A DNA stretch of 64,000 bases from JANQRA01 sp035550735 (GTDB taxonomy: Bacteria > Actinomycetota > Acidimicrobiia > Spongiisociales > ZC4RG35). Each line of letters begins with the position of its first letter. Position 1 is the stretch's first letter. Both the position numbers and the translations under genes were made by a program. Shown in pieces: positions 51,221 to 60,104 of the stretch. The notes beneath the pieces were generated by a model. That model worked only from the letters and a program-made list of their open reading frames with translations. It was not told the DNA's origin and did not search any database. The stretch lies in NCBI GenBank assembly GCA_035550735.1, contig DASZOM010000011.1:21037-85036 (forward strand). Reading direction: 5' to 3'.

Positions 51221-52486
51221 TCAGGCGACTCTCCACAACTCGGCGTCCAGTGCGCCCGAGAGGACCTCGTTTCCCCCAGGGGTGATCAAGACCTGCTGTT
51301 CGAACACGAAGATCCCGGCGAGGCCGCCCGAGTCGTCGGGCGGAGCCAGGATGGGCTCCAGGCAGAGCGTCATCCCCGCCCTGAGTGCAACGTCCTCGGA
51401 CGGGTCCTCATGGACCTTGAGAAGCGGCCGTTCCCAGATCTCGAGACCGATGCCGTGCCCGGAGAGTGATCCGCCGTGATCCCCGAGCCCGGCAGCGGCG
51501 AACACGTCCTGACCCGCCTGGTAGAGCTCGGAAGCCTTCGTCCCCGGCCGGGCCGCGTCGACCATGGCCCGGGTGGCGTCGGCGGCCACGTTGGCGTACT
51601 GCTCCTGGTCGGACGTGATCTCCCCGAAGGCGAGGAGCCGGATGATGTCGGACATGTACCCGTCGCCACCCGCGCCGCCGTCGAGGAACATCACGTCCCC
51701 CTCTCGCAGCACCCGGTCGGACGCGGCGGTGTCGACGAGCGGATAGCGGTCGGGACCGGCGACTGCGTTCAAGAACAGAGGCCTGGTCCCCGCCGTGCCC
51801 CCGTTGGCATAGATGCCCTGGGCCACCAGGGCGACGACGTCCTTCTCCGTCATGCCCAGCCTCGCCCCCTCGAGGCCGGCGCGGTACCCGGCCACGGTGG
51901 CGGAGACGATGGTGCGAACCCGCTCCACCTCGGCCGGCGACTTCTGCATCCTCAGCACCGACATCACCTGCGCGGCGTCAGTCGCATCGGGCGGGAAGAG
52001 CCCCATCAACTCCCGGGCAATCGTGTAGGGGAGCATGACGATCGACCCGGGACCGGTCTCCACCGCCACCTTGGAGCGATCGATGCCGAGTCGATCGAGG
52101 TGCCCGGCCACTTTCGACGGGATCTCCTCGGGAGCCTGGTGCCCGTCCACGTTGGAGATCCAGGAGGTCCCGGCCACCGCCCCCACGTCGAAGGCCGACG
52201 GGATCAGGACGGCATCGGCCGGATCCGGGGTGGCGATCATCGTCGTTGGGAGCCAGCGGCCCACCGCCCAGATCACGGAGTTGTACCCGGAGAGATACTT
52301 GACCGGCTCCTCCTGGGTCAGCACGAGCGCCTCCAGGCCCAGGTGCTCGAGGAGCGTGCCGAGACGGGCGTAGCGAAGGCGGTACTCGTCGAGCGGGAAG
52401 TCGGGGTACGTCGGGTTTGCCGGGCCGAGATCGACTCCGGAACCCTGGACGTCGGCGATCACATCGAGTGCGGTCTCGTAATCCAA
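51221..52486 (-). CDS. M24-family peptidase (Xaa-Pro aminopeptidase-like)
   Basis: Creatinase/aminopeptidase-P fold, 421 residues: an N-terminal creatinase-like domain (about 30-175, YARLGTLLEHLGLEALVL), then the pita-bread metal domain. Metal ligands are the two Asp in VMFLDGGAGGDGYMSDIIRL, His in SLSGHGIGLEIWE, Glu in LCLEPILAP and Glu in FVFEQQVLIT. It may hydrolyse a Pro-containing dipeptide or a creatine-like C-N bond. The start is TTG 52486 with GGGAGAG nearby. It precedes the sugar-type importer genes on the same strand; an M24 hydrolase serving such an importer is unusual and suggests that the cargo is not a simple sugar. Confidence 0.88.
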   Translation of the reverse strand: MDYETALDVIADVQGSGVDLGPANPTYPDFPLDEYRLRYARLGTLLEHLGLEALVLTQEEPVKYLSGYNSVIWAVGRWLPTTMIATPDPADAVLIPSAFDVGAVAGTSWISNVDGHQAPEEIPSKVAGHLDRLGIDRSKVAVETGPGSIVMLPYTIARELMGLFPPDATDAAQVMSVLRMQKSPAEVERVRTIVSATVAGYRAGLEGARLGMTEKDVVALVAQGIYANGGTAGTRPLFLNAVAGPDRYPLVDTAASDRVLREGDVMFLDGGAGGDGYMSDIIRLLAFGEITSDQEQYANVAADATRAMVDAARPGTKASELYQAGQDVFAAAGLGDHGGSLSGHGIGLEIWERPLLKVHEDPSEDVALRAGMTLCLEPILAPPDDSGGLAGIFVFEQQVLITPGGNEVLSGALDAELWRVA

Positions 52487-52638
52487 GTCTCTCTCCCAGT
52501 CGGAATCGGCAGGCGTGTGCTCAGGTTGCTGCGCATTTGCGTATCAGGCGTGGGCATCCTAGTCGCAAACTGGCAGCGCCGTCGGCGCGTAGTCCGCTAT
52601 TCGCATCCGTGGGCATGGAATGGGGCAGCACCCCCCGA

Positions 52639-52668
52639 TTGAGTCGCGAAGGCGCGCCCCGGTAACGT
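52639..52668 (+). promoter_or_regulatory. ino1 promoter TTGAGT-18-TAACGT
   Basis: TTGAGT (52639-52644) and TAACGT (52663-52668) are 18 nt apart. GGGAG (52670-52674) lies 7 nt before ATG 52682 and could serve as Shine-Dalgarno if transcription starts early enough. The rest of the 195-bp gap holds only short hairpins. Confidence 0.5.
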
Positions 52669-52681
52669 CGGGAGCGAGACC

Positions 52682-54004
52682 ATGACCGAACCCATCGAAA
52701 TCGCTCCCGCCGAAGGCAAGCTCGGCGTCCTCACCCCTGGCATGGGTGCGGTCGCCACGACATTCGTCGCAGGCGTCCTCGCCGCGCGGAAGGGCTATGC
52801 GGCACCGACCGGGTCTCTGACCCAGCTCGCCCACATCCGTCTCGGCAAGCGCGACGGTGGGCGCAACCCGTTGATCCGCGACTTCGTGCCCCTCGCCTCG
52901 CTAGACGACCTCGAGTTCGGGGGCTGGGATCCCTATTCGGACGACGCCTACGCCGCGGCGATGAAGGCGGGGGTGCTCGACGCCCGGCACATCGAGGGGA
53001 TCGGCGACGAGCTGCGGGCGATCAGGCCGATGTCCGCCGTCTTCTCCCAGAGATGGGTGAGAAACCTCGAGGGTGTCGATCAGGTGAAGGGCGGTCTCAC
53101 CCACATGGACGATGCCGAGGCGTTGATGGAGGACATCGACCGGTTTCGCGCCGAGAAGCAGGTCGACCGGCTGGTGGCGGTTTGGTGCGGCTCGACGGAG
53201 GCCTACGACGATCTCAAGCCGGTCCACATGGACCTCGATGTCTTCGAACGGGGCCTCAAGGACAACGACGAGGCGATCACCCCGTCACAGGTCTACGCCT
53301 ACGCCTGTCTCAAGATGGGAGTCCCTTTCGCCAACGGCGCTCCCAACCTCACGGTGGACATCCCCGCGATGGTCCAGCTCGCCTCCGATCAGCGACTGCC
53401 CATCGCCGGCAAGGACTTCAAGACCGGCCAGACGCTGATGAAGACCATGATCGCCCCCGGTCTCAAGGCCCGAATGCTCGGCATCCGCGGCTGGTTCTCG
53501 ACCAACATCCTGGGGAACCGGGATGGGGAGGTCCTCGACGACCCGGACAGCTTTCGCTCCAAGGAGGTCTCCAAGCTCGGTGTCCTCGAGACCATCCTCC
53601 AACCCGAGGTCTATCCCGACCTGTACGGCGACCTCCACCACGTGGTGCGGATCAACTACTACCCGCCCAAGGGGGACGACAAGGAAGGATGGGACCACAT
53701 CGACATCTTCGGGTGGCTCGGCTATCCGATGCAGATCAAGGTGGACTTCCTCTGCAAGGACTCGATCCTCGCCGCACCCATCGTCCTCGACCTCGCCTTG
53801 TTCATGGACCTGGCGGCCCGTGCGGGGAAGACCGGCATCCAGGAGTGGCTCTCCTTCTACTTCAAGAGCCCTCAGCATGCCGAGAAGGTCTATCCGGAGA
53901 ACGACCTGTTCATCCAGCTCACCAAGTTGAAGAACAATTTGCGGCACATGATGGGTGAGGAGCTGATCACCCACCTCGGCACCGAGTACTACGACGAGGG
54001 TTGA
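52682..54004 (+). CDS. ino1: myo-Inositol-1-phosphate synthase
   Basis: Converts glucose 6-phosphate to inositol 3-phosphate with NAD, the first step to inositol lipids and mycothiol. The 440-residue product is longer than the compact ~360-residue mycobacterial type. It shows GKLGVLTPGMGAVATTFVAGVLAAR (NAD loop), LVAVWCGSTEAYDD, YAYACLKMGVPFANGAPNLTVDIPA, GKDFKTGQTLMKTMIAPGLKARMLGI, GWFSTNILGNRDG and SILAAPIVLDLALFMDLA, all diagnostic. ATG 52682 is well placed. It is convergent with the decarboxylase, with 15 bp between stops. Confidence 0.96.
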   Translation: MTEPIEIAPAEGKLGVLTPGMGAVATTFVAGVLAARKGYAAPTGSLTQLAHIRLGKRDGGRNPLIRDFVPLASLDDLEFGGWDPYSDDAYAAAMKAGVLDARHIEGIGDELRAIRPMSAVFSQRWVRNLEGVDQVKGGLTHMDDAEALMEDIDRFRAEKQVDRLVAVWCGSTEAYDDLKPVHMDLDVFERGLKDNDEAITPSQVYAYACLKMGVPFANGAPNLTVDIPAMVQLASDQRLPIAGKDFKTGQTLMKTMIAPGLKARMLGIRGWFSTNILGNRDGEVLDDPDSFRSKEVSKLGVLETILQPEVYPDLYGDLHHVVRINYYPPKGDDKEGWDHIDIFGWLGYPMQIKVDFLCKDSILAAPIVLDLALFMDLAARAGKTGIQEWLSFYFKSPQHAEKVYPENDLFIQLTKLKNNLRHMMGEELITHLGTEYYDEG

Positions 54005-54019
54005 GGGTCGATCGCGGTC

Positions 54020-55363
54020 TCAGACCGCCTTTGCAGCCCTGACCATCGCATCGACGCTGGCCCGGACATCCTTCTCGGTGGTCGAGTGGCCCGACACCGA
54101 GATCCGCATCGCCGTGTGGCCCTGCCAGACGGTGGGCCCGGCGAAGATGAGACCTTCCTCCTGGAGGATCTCGACGACCTCCCTGGTCCTCTCCGGCTCG
54201 CCAAAGCTCACCAGGACCTGGTTGAGCACCACGTCGTTGAGGATTTCGACCCCTGCCCCGGTCAAGAGCTCCCCGAACAGCCGGGCGAGACGGACGGTCC
54301 TGTCCACCATCTCGATCAGACCCTGGCGTCCCAGGGTCCGGAGCACCGCGTAGGTGGGGATCCCCCGCGCCCGACGGGAGAGCTCCGGCGTGTACAGCGC
54401 CGGGTCCTGGCCGATCTCACCCGGGAGCAGGTACGAGGCCGACACCGACATCACCCTCTCCAATGCGGTTGGGTCCCGGACCAGGACCAACCCGGCGTCA
54501 TAGGGCACGTTCAGGTATTTGTGACAGTCGGTGGCCCACGAATCCGCCTGCTCCATCCCCGCGGTGAGATGACGAAGGGTCGGCGAGACTGCCGCCCAGA
54601 ACCCGAAGGCGGAGTCGACGTGCACCCAGGCACCGGCGTCCTTTGCCATCGGCACGATCACATCCATCGGGTCGAAGGACCCCGTGTTCACGTTCCCGGC
54701 CTGGAGACAGACGATGGTCGGCCCGGAGATCTCGGGGAAGGCATCGGCCCGCATCCGCCCCTGATCGTCGACCGGGACACGGATCACTCGCTCCCGCCCG
54801 AGGCCGACGATGCCCAGTCCCTTCACCAGAGTGGGGTGGACCTCCTCACCCACGATCACGGTGATCTCGGGTGCTCCGAACAAGCCTTCCGCGGTCGCGT
54901 CCCAGCCAACATCGGCGAGCACTGAGGTACGCGCTGCGGCCAGAGCCGTCGTGTTGCCCATGGTCGTCCCGGTCACGAACGCCCCCCAGGTCGTCTCGGG
55001 GAGACCGGCCGCCTCCCGGATCCACGAGATCGCGGTCGCCTCCAGGGTCACCGCGCCCGGAGTCACCTCGTGGTAGGCAGTGTTCTGATCCCAGGACGCG
55101 GTCATCCAGTCGGCGGCGAGCGCCACCGGGTAGACCCCGCCGATGACCCATCCGTAGAAGCGGGGGTTGGAGAAGCCCATGGTGGCAGGTGTCACCACCT
55201 CGTCGATGACCTTGATCACCTGCTGGGGGTCGCTGCCGTGCTCGGGAAACGGCCCGGTGAGCTCGGAGAGATCGGCAGCGGGATCGGGTCGGACCGGGGC
55301 GTCCACCACCTCCTCCCGATACCGCGCCGCCCGCTCGGCGGCGGCGCGGAGAAGGTCGTCCAT
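54020..55363 (-). CDS. Group II PLP-dependent decarboxylase
   Basis: Pyridoxal-phosphate enzyme of the aromatic-amino-acid/glutamate decarboxylase group, 447 residues. Features include NPRFYGWVIGGVYPVALAADW, FVTGTTMGNTTALAAAR (phosphate loop), the ring-stacking His in GEEVHPTLVKGLG (H176), the cofactor Asp in WVHVDSAFGFWAAVSP (D250) and the Schiff-base Lys in ATDCHKYLNVPYD (K282). Substrate preference (tryptophan, tyrosine, DOPA or another amino acid) cannot be told. ATG 55363 is 7 nt past TACGCT, so longer in-frame starts are unlikely. It is divergent from arfB across 54 bp. Some family members are aldehyde-forming synthases, so decarboxylase is the default call. Confidence 0.88.
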   Translation of the reverse strand: MDDLLRAAAERAARYREEVVDAPVRPDPAADLSELTGPFPEHGSDPQQVIKVIDEVVTPATMGFSNPRFYGWVIGGVYPVALAADWMTASWDQNTAYHEVTPGAVTLEATAISWIREAAGLPETTWGAFVTGTTMGNTTALAAARTSVLADVGWDATAEGLFGAPEITVIVGEEVHPTLVKGLGIVGLGRERVIRVPVDDQGRMRADAFPEISGPTIVCLQAGNVNTGSFDPMDVIVPMAKDAGAWVHVDSAFGFWAAVSPTLRHLTAGMEQADSWATDCHKYLNVPYDAGLVLVRDPTALERVMSVSASYLLPGEIGQDPALYTPELSRRARGIPTYAVLRTLGRQGLIEMVDRTVRLARLFGELLTGAGVEILNDVVLNQVLVSFGEPERTREVVEILQEEGLIFAGPTVWQGHTAMRISVSGHSTTEKDVRASVDAMVRAAKAV

Positions 55364-55370
55364 GGGCACC

Positions 55371-55376
55371 AGCGTA
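55371..55376 (-). promoter_or_regulatory. -10 box TACGCT, leaderless decarboxylase start
   Basis: TACGCT on the minus strand, 7 nt before ATG 55363. Confidence 0.5.
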
Positions 55377-55405
55377 GGCAGTGGCCGCACCTGGCGAATC
55401 CTCTT

Positions 55406-55411
55406 TAGCCT
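55406..55411 (+). promoter_or_regulatory. -10 box TAGCCT, leaderless arfB start
   Basis: TAGCCT 6 nt before ATG 55418; with the opposite box at 55371 it forms a 41-bp divergent promoter. Confidence 0.5.
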
Positions 55412-55417
55412 GAGCCC

Positions 55418-55822
55418 ATGGACGACCTCGTGGTGGGGGCATACACGATCCCGGGGACCGAGTTGGAGGAGATCTTCGAGACCTCGGGAGGGCCCGGTGG
55501 CCAACACGCCAACCGGAACGCCACCGCGGTTCGCCTCCGTTTCCACATCGCGTCTTCGAGCCTCCCGCCCGAGGTGCGGGAGCGTCTGCGGGTTCGTCTC
55601 GATGACGTCGTGGAGGTGGTCGCCTCCGACACCCGCTCTCAATTCCGCAACCGGGCCCTGGCCCGTCGTCGTCTCCGGGAGCGGATCGAGTCGGCCCTCG
55701 TCGAGGCTCCCGCCCGAAGGCCGACCCGGCCCACGCGCGCCTCGAGACGGCAGCGTGTCGCCGAGAAGCGATCCCGTGGCGAGTTGAAGCGACTGCGTCG
55801 CCGGCCGGGCAGCGACGAGTGA
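55418..55822 (+). CDS. arfB: Alternative ribosome-rescue factor ArfB (YaeJ/ICT1-like)
   Basis: Codon-independent peptidyl-tRNA hydrolase that frees ribosomes stalled at mRNA ends. The 134-residue product has the catalytic loop ETSGGPGGQHANRNATAVRL with GGQ at 27-29. A basic C-terminal tail (ARRPTRPTRASRRQRVAEKR, then SRGELKRLRRRPG) threads into the empty mRNA channel in characterised ArfB. The length matches single-domain ArfB and not a full release factor. It is leaderless, so its own mRNA needs no Shine-Dalgarno. Confidence 0.93.
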   Translation: MDDLVVGAYTIPGTELEEIFETSGGPGGQHANRNATAVRLRFHIASSSLPPEVRERLRVRLDDVVEVVASDTRSQFRNRALARRRLRERIESALVEAPARRPTRPTRASRRQRVAEKRSRGELKRLRRRPGSDE

Positions 55823-55826
55823 CGGA

Positions 55827-55832
55827 TACTCT
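55827..55832 (+). promoter_or_regulatory. -10 box TACTCT, leaderless O-methyltransferase start
   Basis: TACTCT begins 4 nt past the arfB stop and ends 6 nt before ATG 55839, so the methyltransferase can be transcribed separately from arfB. Confidence 0.5.
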
Positions 55833-55838
55833 CCTCGC

Positions 55839-56504
55839 ATGCCGATGACACCGGAACGCTGGACGTACACGGGCGACTATGCCGAGGAGGTGTTCGGCCG
55901 CGCCGACGAGCACCTGGCAGGCCTGATGAGACGGGCGGTCGAGGCCGGCCTGCCGGCCATCTCCGTAAGCGCCGATGTGGGACGTCTCTTGAAGATCCTC
56001 GTCTCGATGACAGACGCCAAGCTGGCCATCGAGCTGGGGACGCTCGCCGGGTACTCGGGCATCTGGATCGCACGCGGCCTGGCCGACGACGGGCGTCTCA
56101 TCACCGTGGAGTACGCGGGCAAGCACGCCGACTTCGCCGCCCGCGAGTTCGAGACGGCCGGTGTCGCCGACAAGGTCGAGCTGATCCGGGGTGCCGCCCT
56201 CGACGTGTTGCCCCGCCTCGCGAGAGATCTCGGGGAGTCGAGTGTCGACTTCGTCTTCATCGACGCGGTCAAGTCGGAGTACGTGGACTACCTCCGCCTG
56301 GTCAAGCCCTTGGTGAAGGTCGGTGGCCTCATCGTTGCCGACAACGTCTACGGGACCGGAGCCGGCTGGATCGACGAAGGCCACGGCACCGACGAGTTCA
56401 ACCGCACGATCGCCGCCGATCCCGACTTCGAGTCGGTGGCTACCCCGATGAGGGAGGGCGTGCTGATCGCACGGAGAGTCGGGCGCAGCGGGCCGGCGGA
56501 ATAG
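55839..56504 (+). CDS. Cation-dependent O-methyltransferase (family 3)
   Basis: SAM-dependent methyltransferase of the catechol/caffeoyl-CoA type, 221 residues. SAM motif I is AIELGTLAGYSGIWIARGL (about 63-81). Motif III/IV is VDFVFIDAVKSEYVDYLRLVKPLVKVGGLIVADNVYG, given here as VDFVFIDAVKSEYVDYLRLV and GGLIVADNVYG, with the metal-binding Asp residues. The acceptor is unknown; the protein may act on catechol-like or small hydroxylated molecules. ATG 55839 fits the leaderless promoter. The MFS gene follows after 34 bp. Confidence 0.9.
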   Translation: MPMTPERWTYTGDYAEEVFGRADEHLAGLMRRAVEAGLPAISVSADVGRLLKILVSMTDAKLAIELGTLAGYSGIWIARGLADDGRLITVEYAGKHADFAAREFETAGVADKVELIRGAALDVLPRLARDLGESSVDFVFIDAVKSEYVDYLRLVKPLVKVGGLIVADNVYGTGAGWIDEGHGTDEFNRTIAADPDFESVATPMREGVLIARRVGRSGPAE

Positions 56505-56538
56505 CCCCGGTGAGTGGCGCGTTGGGCTTGGTCTGCCC

Positions 56539-58002
56539 TTGACCACACCGGAGACACAGCTCGACTACAGCCGCAAGTGGTACGTCATGGCGGCGGTGGC
56601 GGCCAGCACCATCCTGGCCACGATCGACGCGTCCATAGTCAATGTGGCGTTCCCCACTCTCGTCGACGAGCTCGACACCTCGTTCCATGTGATCCAGTGG
56701 GTCGCCCTGGCCTATCTGCTCACCATCGCCACTTTGACCATGGGGATGGGTCGTCTCGGGGACGTGGTCGGCAAGAAGAAGCTGTTCGTTATCGGGATAG
56801 CCGTGTTCACCGTCGCATCGGCGCTCTGCGGTTTGGTCCCCGACGTCACCTGGCTGATCGGTTTCCGCGTCCTCCAGGCGCTGGGCTCGGTGCTCATCCT
56901 CGCACTCGGGGCGGCCATACTCGTGGAGGCGTTCCCGCCCTCGGAGCGAGGAAAGGCCCTCGGCTGGATCGGGACCACCGTGTCGCTCGGCATCATCAGC
57001 GGGCCGGTGATCGGCGGGGCCCTCATCTCGTCGCTCAGTTGGCGGGCCATCTTCTGGGTGAACATCCCCGTTGGCCTCATCGCCGGGTACCTATCCCTCC
57101 GCCACGTCCCCGACACGGAACCACACCGTGGCCAGCGATTCGACGTCCTCGGGGCCGCCCTGATGAGCCTGGCGTTGTTCGCCCTCTCACTCGCCCTCAC
57201 GCTCGGCCAGGACCTCGGGTTCACGGCCCCGCTCATCCTCACCGGGTTCGTGGTGTCGCTGCTGGCCGCGGTCGCCTTCGTCGTGGTCGAGCTGCGTGTC
57301 GAGTCGCCGATGCTCCAGCTTCGGATGTTCCGCAACCCGATGCTGTCGGTGGGAGTCGTCACCGGGTTCCTCGTCTTCAGCTGTGTCTCGGCGACCTTCT
57401 TCCTCTTCCCCTTCTACCTGGAGGGAGTGCTCGGCTTCGAGGTGGGCACGGTGGGGCTGCTCCTGGGCGCCTCCCCTCTGATGATGGGCATCGTCTCCCC
57501 GCTCTCAGGCACCCTCTCCGACCGGTACGGGGTCACCAGGTTGACGCTGCTCGGGCTGGTGATCGTGACGATGGTGTTCATCGGCTTCACCACCCTGGGG
57601 GTGAGCTCGGCTGCGATTCACTATCTCGGCCTGGCGATACCCCTCGGGATCGGGATGGGCTCGTTCAACTCCCCGAACAACAGCGCCATCATGGGGTCGG
57701 TGCCACCCGAGTACATGGGGACCGGAGGCGGCCTGCTCACCATCACACGGCTGCTCGGCCAGATCACCGGGATCGCAGTGCTCGGCTCGATCTGGGCAAC
57801 CAGCGTCTCGGCGGCGTCCGGAGGGCGCCTCCCCGCCGAAGGCGCCTCGGCGGCCACCCCCGCAGCACAGGTCGCCGGGCTGCACACCACCTTCACCGTG
57901 GCAGCCGTCCTCCTCGCCACATCGGTGATCGTCGGCGCCTGGGGGATGCGCAGGGAGCGCCACGAGCGTCTTGGGCGCTCAATCGCCCCCGCCGAGGCCT
58001 AG
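56539..58002 (+). CDS. MFS transporter, DHA2 family (14 TM, EmrB/QacA-like)
   Basis: Proton-coupled exporter of 487 residues with 14 predicted helices. Diagnostic features are LATIDASIVNVAFPTLVDEL (TM1, motif D1-like), MGRLGDVVGKKKLFVIG (motif A), GPVIGGALISSLSWRAIFWVNIPVG (motif C and TM6 loop) and FNSPNNSAIMGSVPPEYMGTGGG. The likely role is drug or metabolite efflux. The start is TTG 56539 with only weak G-rich sequence upstream, so it may be cotranscribed with the O-methyltransferase, whose product it could export. Its 3' end overlaps convergent menE by 24 bp. Confidence 0.9.
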   Translation: MTTPETQLDYSRKWYVMAAVAASTILATIDASIVNVAFPTLVDELDTSFHVIQWVALAYLLTIATLTMGMGRLGDVVGKKKLFVIGIAVFTVASALCGLVPDVTWLIGFRVLQALGSVLILALGAAILVEAFPPSERGKALGWIGTTVSLGIISGPVIGGALISSLSWRAIFWVNIPVGLIAGYLSLRHVPDTEPHRGQRFDVLGAALMSLALFALSLALTLGQDLGFTAPLILTGFVVSLLAAVAFVVVELRVESPMLQLRMFRNPMLSVGVVTGFLVFSCVSATFFLFPFYLEGVLGFEVGTVGLLLGASPLMMGIVSPLSGTLSDRYGVTRLTLLGLVIVTMVFIGFTTLGVSSAAIHYLGLAIPLGIGMGSFNSPNNSAIMGSVPPEYMGTGGGLLTITRLLGQITGIAVLGSIWATSVSAASGGRLPAEGASAATPAAQVAGLHTTFTVAAVLLATSVIVGAWGMRRERHERLGRSIAPAEA

Positions 58003-59169
58003 CTCCGCGGCGACTGCGCGGTCGGGCTTGCCGATGGAAGTGCGCGGAATCGCGCGCACCCGGGTGAACCGCTTTGGCACCATGTGCCCCGGCAATCTGG
58101 CTGCCACGTGCTCGCCCAGCTCGGCCGGGGAGAGATCACCGACATAGAGCGCCTCCACCCTGGCGCCCCACTCGGGATCGGGGACCCCGAACACCACCAC
58201 GTCGTCGATCGCCGGATGCTCGCCGATCACCGCCTCGACCCGCTCCGGGCTCACGTTCTCACCGCCGGTGATGATCATCGTGTCTGCCCTGCCGTGAATG
58301 CGGAGCGCTCCCTCGTCATCTATCTCACCGATGTCTTTGGTCACGAACCAGGGGTCTCCACGATCCGGCTCGCCGAGATACCCCGGGGACACCTGGGGCC
58401 CGCGCAGAGCGATTCGCCCGCCCTCATCGATCCGGGCCTCCATCCCGGGGATGAGATGGGCCTTTCGCTGCAAGGGCGCCCCGGGCCGAAGGGTCGCCAC
58501 TTGTCCGAACGTCTCGGTCATCCCATAGGTGGGGAGGACGGGCATGCCGGCGGCGGCTGCCCGCTCCAATAGCCCCTCGGGGATCGGCCCTCCCCCGACC
58601 AGCACTCCCCTGAGACCGTGGAATGGCCCCTCTTCGAGCAGTCTCGTGAGCATGGTCGGCACCACCGACACCATCGTCACCCGCCCTCTCATCACCCCGG
58701 CGAAGGACACCGCGTCGAATCCGGGAAGCATGGTGATCGACCCGCCCGTGAAGGCCTGCCTCACCACAATCGAGATCCCACCGACATGGTTGAGGGGCAT
58801 CGCCAGCAGCCAGTCGTCCGCGGCGTCATGACCCAGGTGCTGGGCAGAGGCCGCGGCCGCCGCCTCCAGGTTTGCCAGAGTGAGCCGCACGCCCTTGGGC
58901 CGGCCCGACGTGCCCGATGTGAACACGACGAGAGCGGAGTCGCCCGGCTCACCGACCTCGGGCTCGGGGCCGACCACAGTCGCACCCGCGCCGGAGACCG
59001 CGGCGATCAGATCGAACACCGAGCCGGGCGTGAGGGAAGGCCGGATCAAGCGGGGCGAACTCGCGCCACGGGCCTCCACCTCGCCGATTGCCTCGGCGTA
59101 GCTCCAGGTCTGCTCGCCGGCATGGAGAAAGGGTCTCGCCGGATCGGCCCGGCGCATCCATTCGATCAC
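57979..59169 (-). CDS. menE: o-Succinylbenzoate-CoA ligase
   Basis: Acyl-CoA synthetase of menaquinone synthesis, activating o-succinylbenzoate with ATP and CoA. The 396-residue product is short for an adenylating enzyme, as is usual for actinobacterial MenE, with a reduced N-terminal subdomain. Motifs are FTSGTSGRPKGVRLT (P-loop), LPTYGMTETFGQVAT, WFVTKDIGEIDDEGALRIHGRADTMIITGGENVSPERVE, given as TKDIGEIDDEGALRIHGRAD and MIITGGENVSPERVE, and the catalytic Lys in RTSIGKPDR. GTG 59169 has CACAAT 6 nt upstream. It is divergent from menB, with 31 bp between starts. The pathway context makes the MenE call secure. Confidence 0.9.
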   Translation of the reverse strand: MIEWMRRADPARPFLHAGEQTWSYAEAIGEVEARGASSPRLIRPSLTPGSVFDLIAAVSGAGATVVGPEPEVGEPGDSALVVFTSGTSGRPKGVRLTLANLEAAAAASAQHLGHDAADDWLLAMPLNHVGGISIVVRQAFTGGSITMLPGFDAVSFAGVMRGRVTMVSVVPTMLTRLLEEGPFHGLRGVLVGGGPIPEGLLERAAAAGMPVLPTYGMTETFGQVATLRPGAPLQRKAHLIPGMEARIDEGGRIALRGPQVSPGYLGEPDRGDPWFVTKDIGEIDDEGALRIHGRADTMIITGGENVSPERVEAVIGEHPAIDDVVVFGVPDPEWGARVEALYVGDLSPAELGEHVAARLPGHMVPKRFTRVRAIPRTSIGKPDRAVAAELGLGGGD

Positions 59170-59186
59170 ACCCCGATTGTGGCCCT

Positions 59187-59192
59187 TATCCT
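59187..59192 (+). promoter_or_regulatory. -10 box TATCCT, leaderless menB start
   Basis: TATCCT 8 nt before GTG 59201, inside the very short menE/menB divergent gap. Confidence 0.5.
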
Positions 59193-59200
59193 CTCGGTTT

Positions 59201-60091
59201 GTGGTCTCCGAGATATTCGACGCCTCCGCCTGGGATGCGGTCACCGAGTTCGACTTCACCGACATCACCTATCACCGGTGCCGGGACGCCGGGGTGGTCC
59301 GTATCGCCTTCGACCGTCCCGAAGTGCGCAACGCCTTTCGCCCCCACACCGTCGACGAGCTCCACACCGCCCTGGACCACGCCCGTCAGAGCACAGACGT
59401 GGGCTGTGTCCTCCTCACCGGCAACGGGCCATCTCCCAAGGACGGAGGCTGGGCGTTCTGCTCCGGTGGCGACCAGCGGATACGCGGCGCCGACGGCTAC
59501 CAGTATGCCGACGGGGACACGGTCGACCCCGGCCGGACCGGGAGACTTCACATCCTCGAGGTGCAGCGTCTCATCCGGTTCATGCCAAAGGTCGTGATCT
59601 GCGTCGTCCCCGGATGGGCTGTCGGCGGCGGGCACAGCCTCCACGTGGTCTGCGACCTGACCCTGGCGTCGGAGGAGCACGCCGTCTTCAAGCAGACCGA
59701 CGCCGACGTCGCCTCATACGACGCCGGATACGGCTCGGCCTACCTGGCACGTCAGATCGGCCAGAAGCGAGCGCGCGAGGTGTTCTTCCTGGGTCGGGAG
59801 TACTCGGCGCACGAGGCACATCAGATGGGCATGGTCAATGCAGTGGTCCCACACGCCGACCTGGAGCAGGTGGCCCTCGAGTGGGGACGAGAGGTGACGG
59901 CGAAGAGCCCGATGGCCCAGCGAATGCTCAAGTTCGCCTTCAACATGATCGACGACGGTCTGGTCGGCCAGCAGATCTTCGCCGGTGAAGCGACCCGGCT
60001 CGGGTACATGACCGACGAGGCGCGGGAGGGCCGTGACGCCTTCTTGGAGAAGCGGGACCCCAGATTCGGCGACTACCCGTGGCACTACTAG
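59201..60091 (+). CDS. menB: 1,4-Dihydroxy-2-naphthoyl-CoA synthase
   Basis: Crotonase-fold enzyme that closes the naphthoate ring in menaquinone synthesis. The 296-residue product shows DITYHRCRDAGVVRIAFDRPEVRNAFRPHTVDEL near the start, GWAFCSGGDQRIRG, VPGWAVGGGHSLHVVCDLTLASEEHAVFKQTDADVASYDAGYGSAYL (Asp and Tyr of the active site) and the C-terminal AFLEKRDPRFGDYPWHY, a MenB hallmark. GTG 59201 fits the promoter; TTG 59177 would start upstream of the -10. MenA follows 13 bp downstream. Confidence 0.94.
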   Translation: MVSEIFDASAWDAVTEFDFTDITYHRCRDAGVVRIAFDRPEVRNAFRPHTVDELHTALDHARQSTDVGCVLLTGNGPSPKDGGWAFCSGGDQRIRGADGYQYADGDTVDPGRTGRLHILEVQRLIRFMPKVVICVVPGWAVGGGHSLHVVCDLTLASEEHAVFKQTDADVASYDAGYGSAYLARQIGQKRAREVFFLGREYSAHEAHQMGMVNAVVPHADLEQVALEWGREVTAKSPMAQRMLKFAFNMIDDGLVGQQIFAGEATRLGYMTDEAREGRDAFLEKRDPRFGDYPWHY

Positions 60092-60104
60092 GCATGCCCG
60101 GCCG

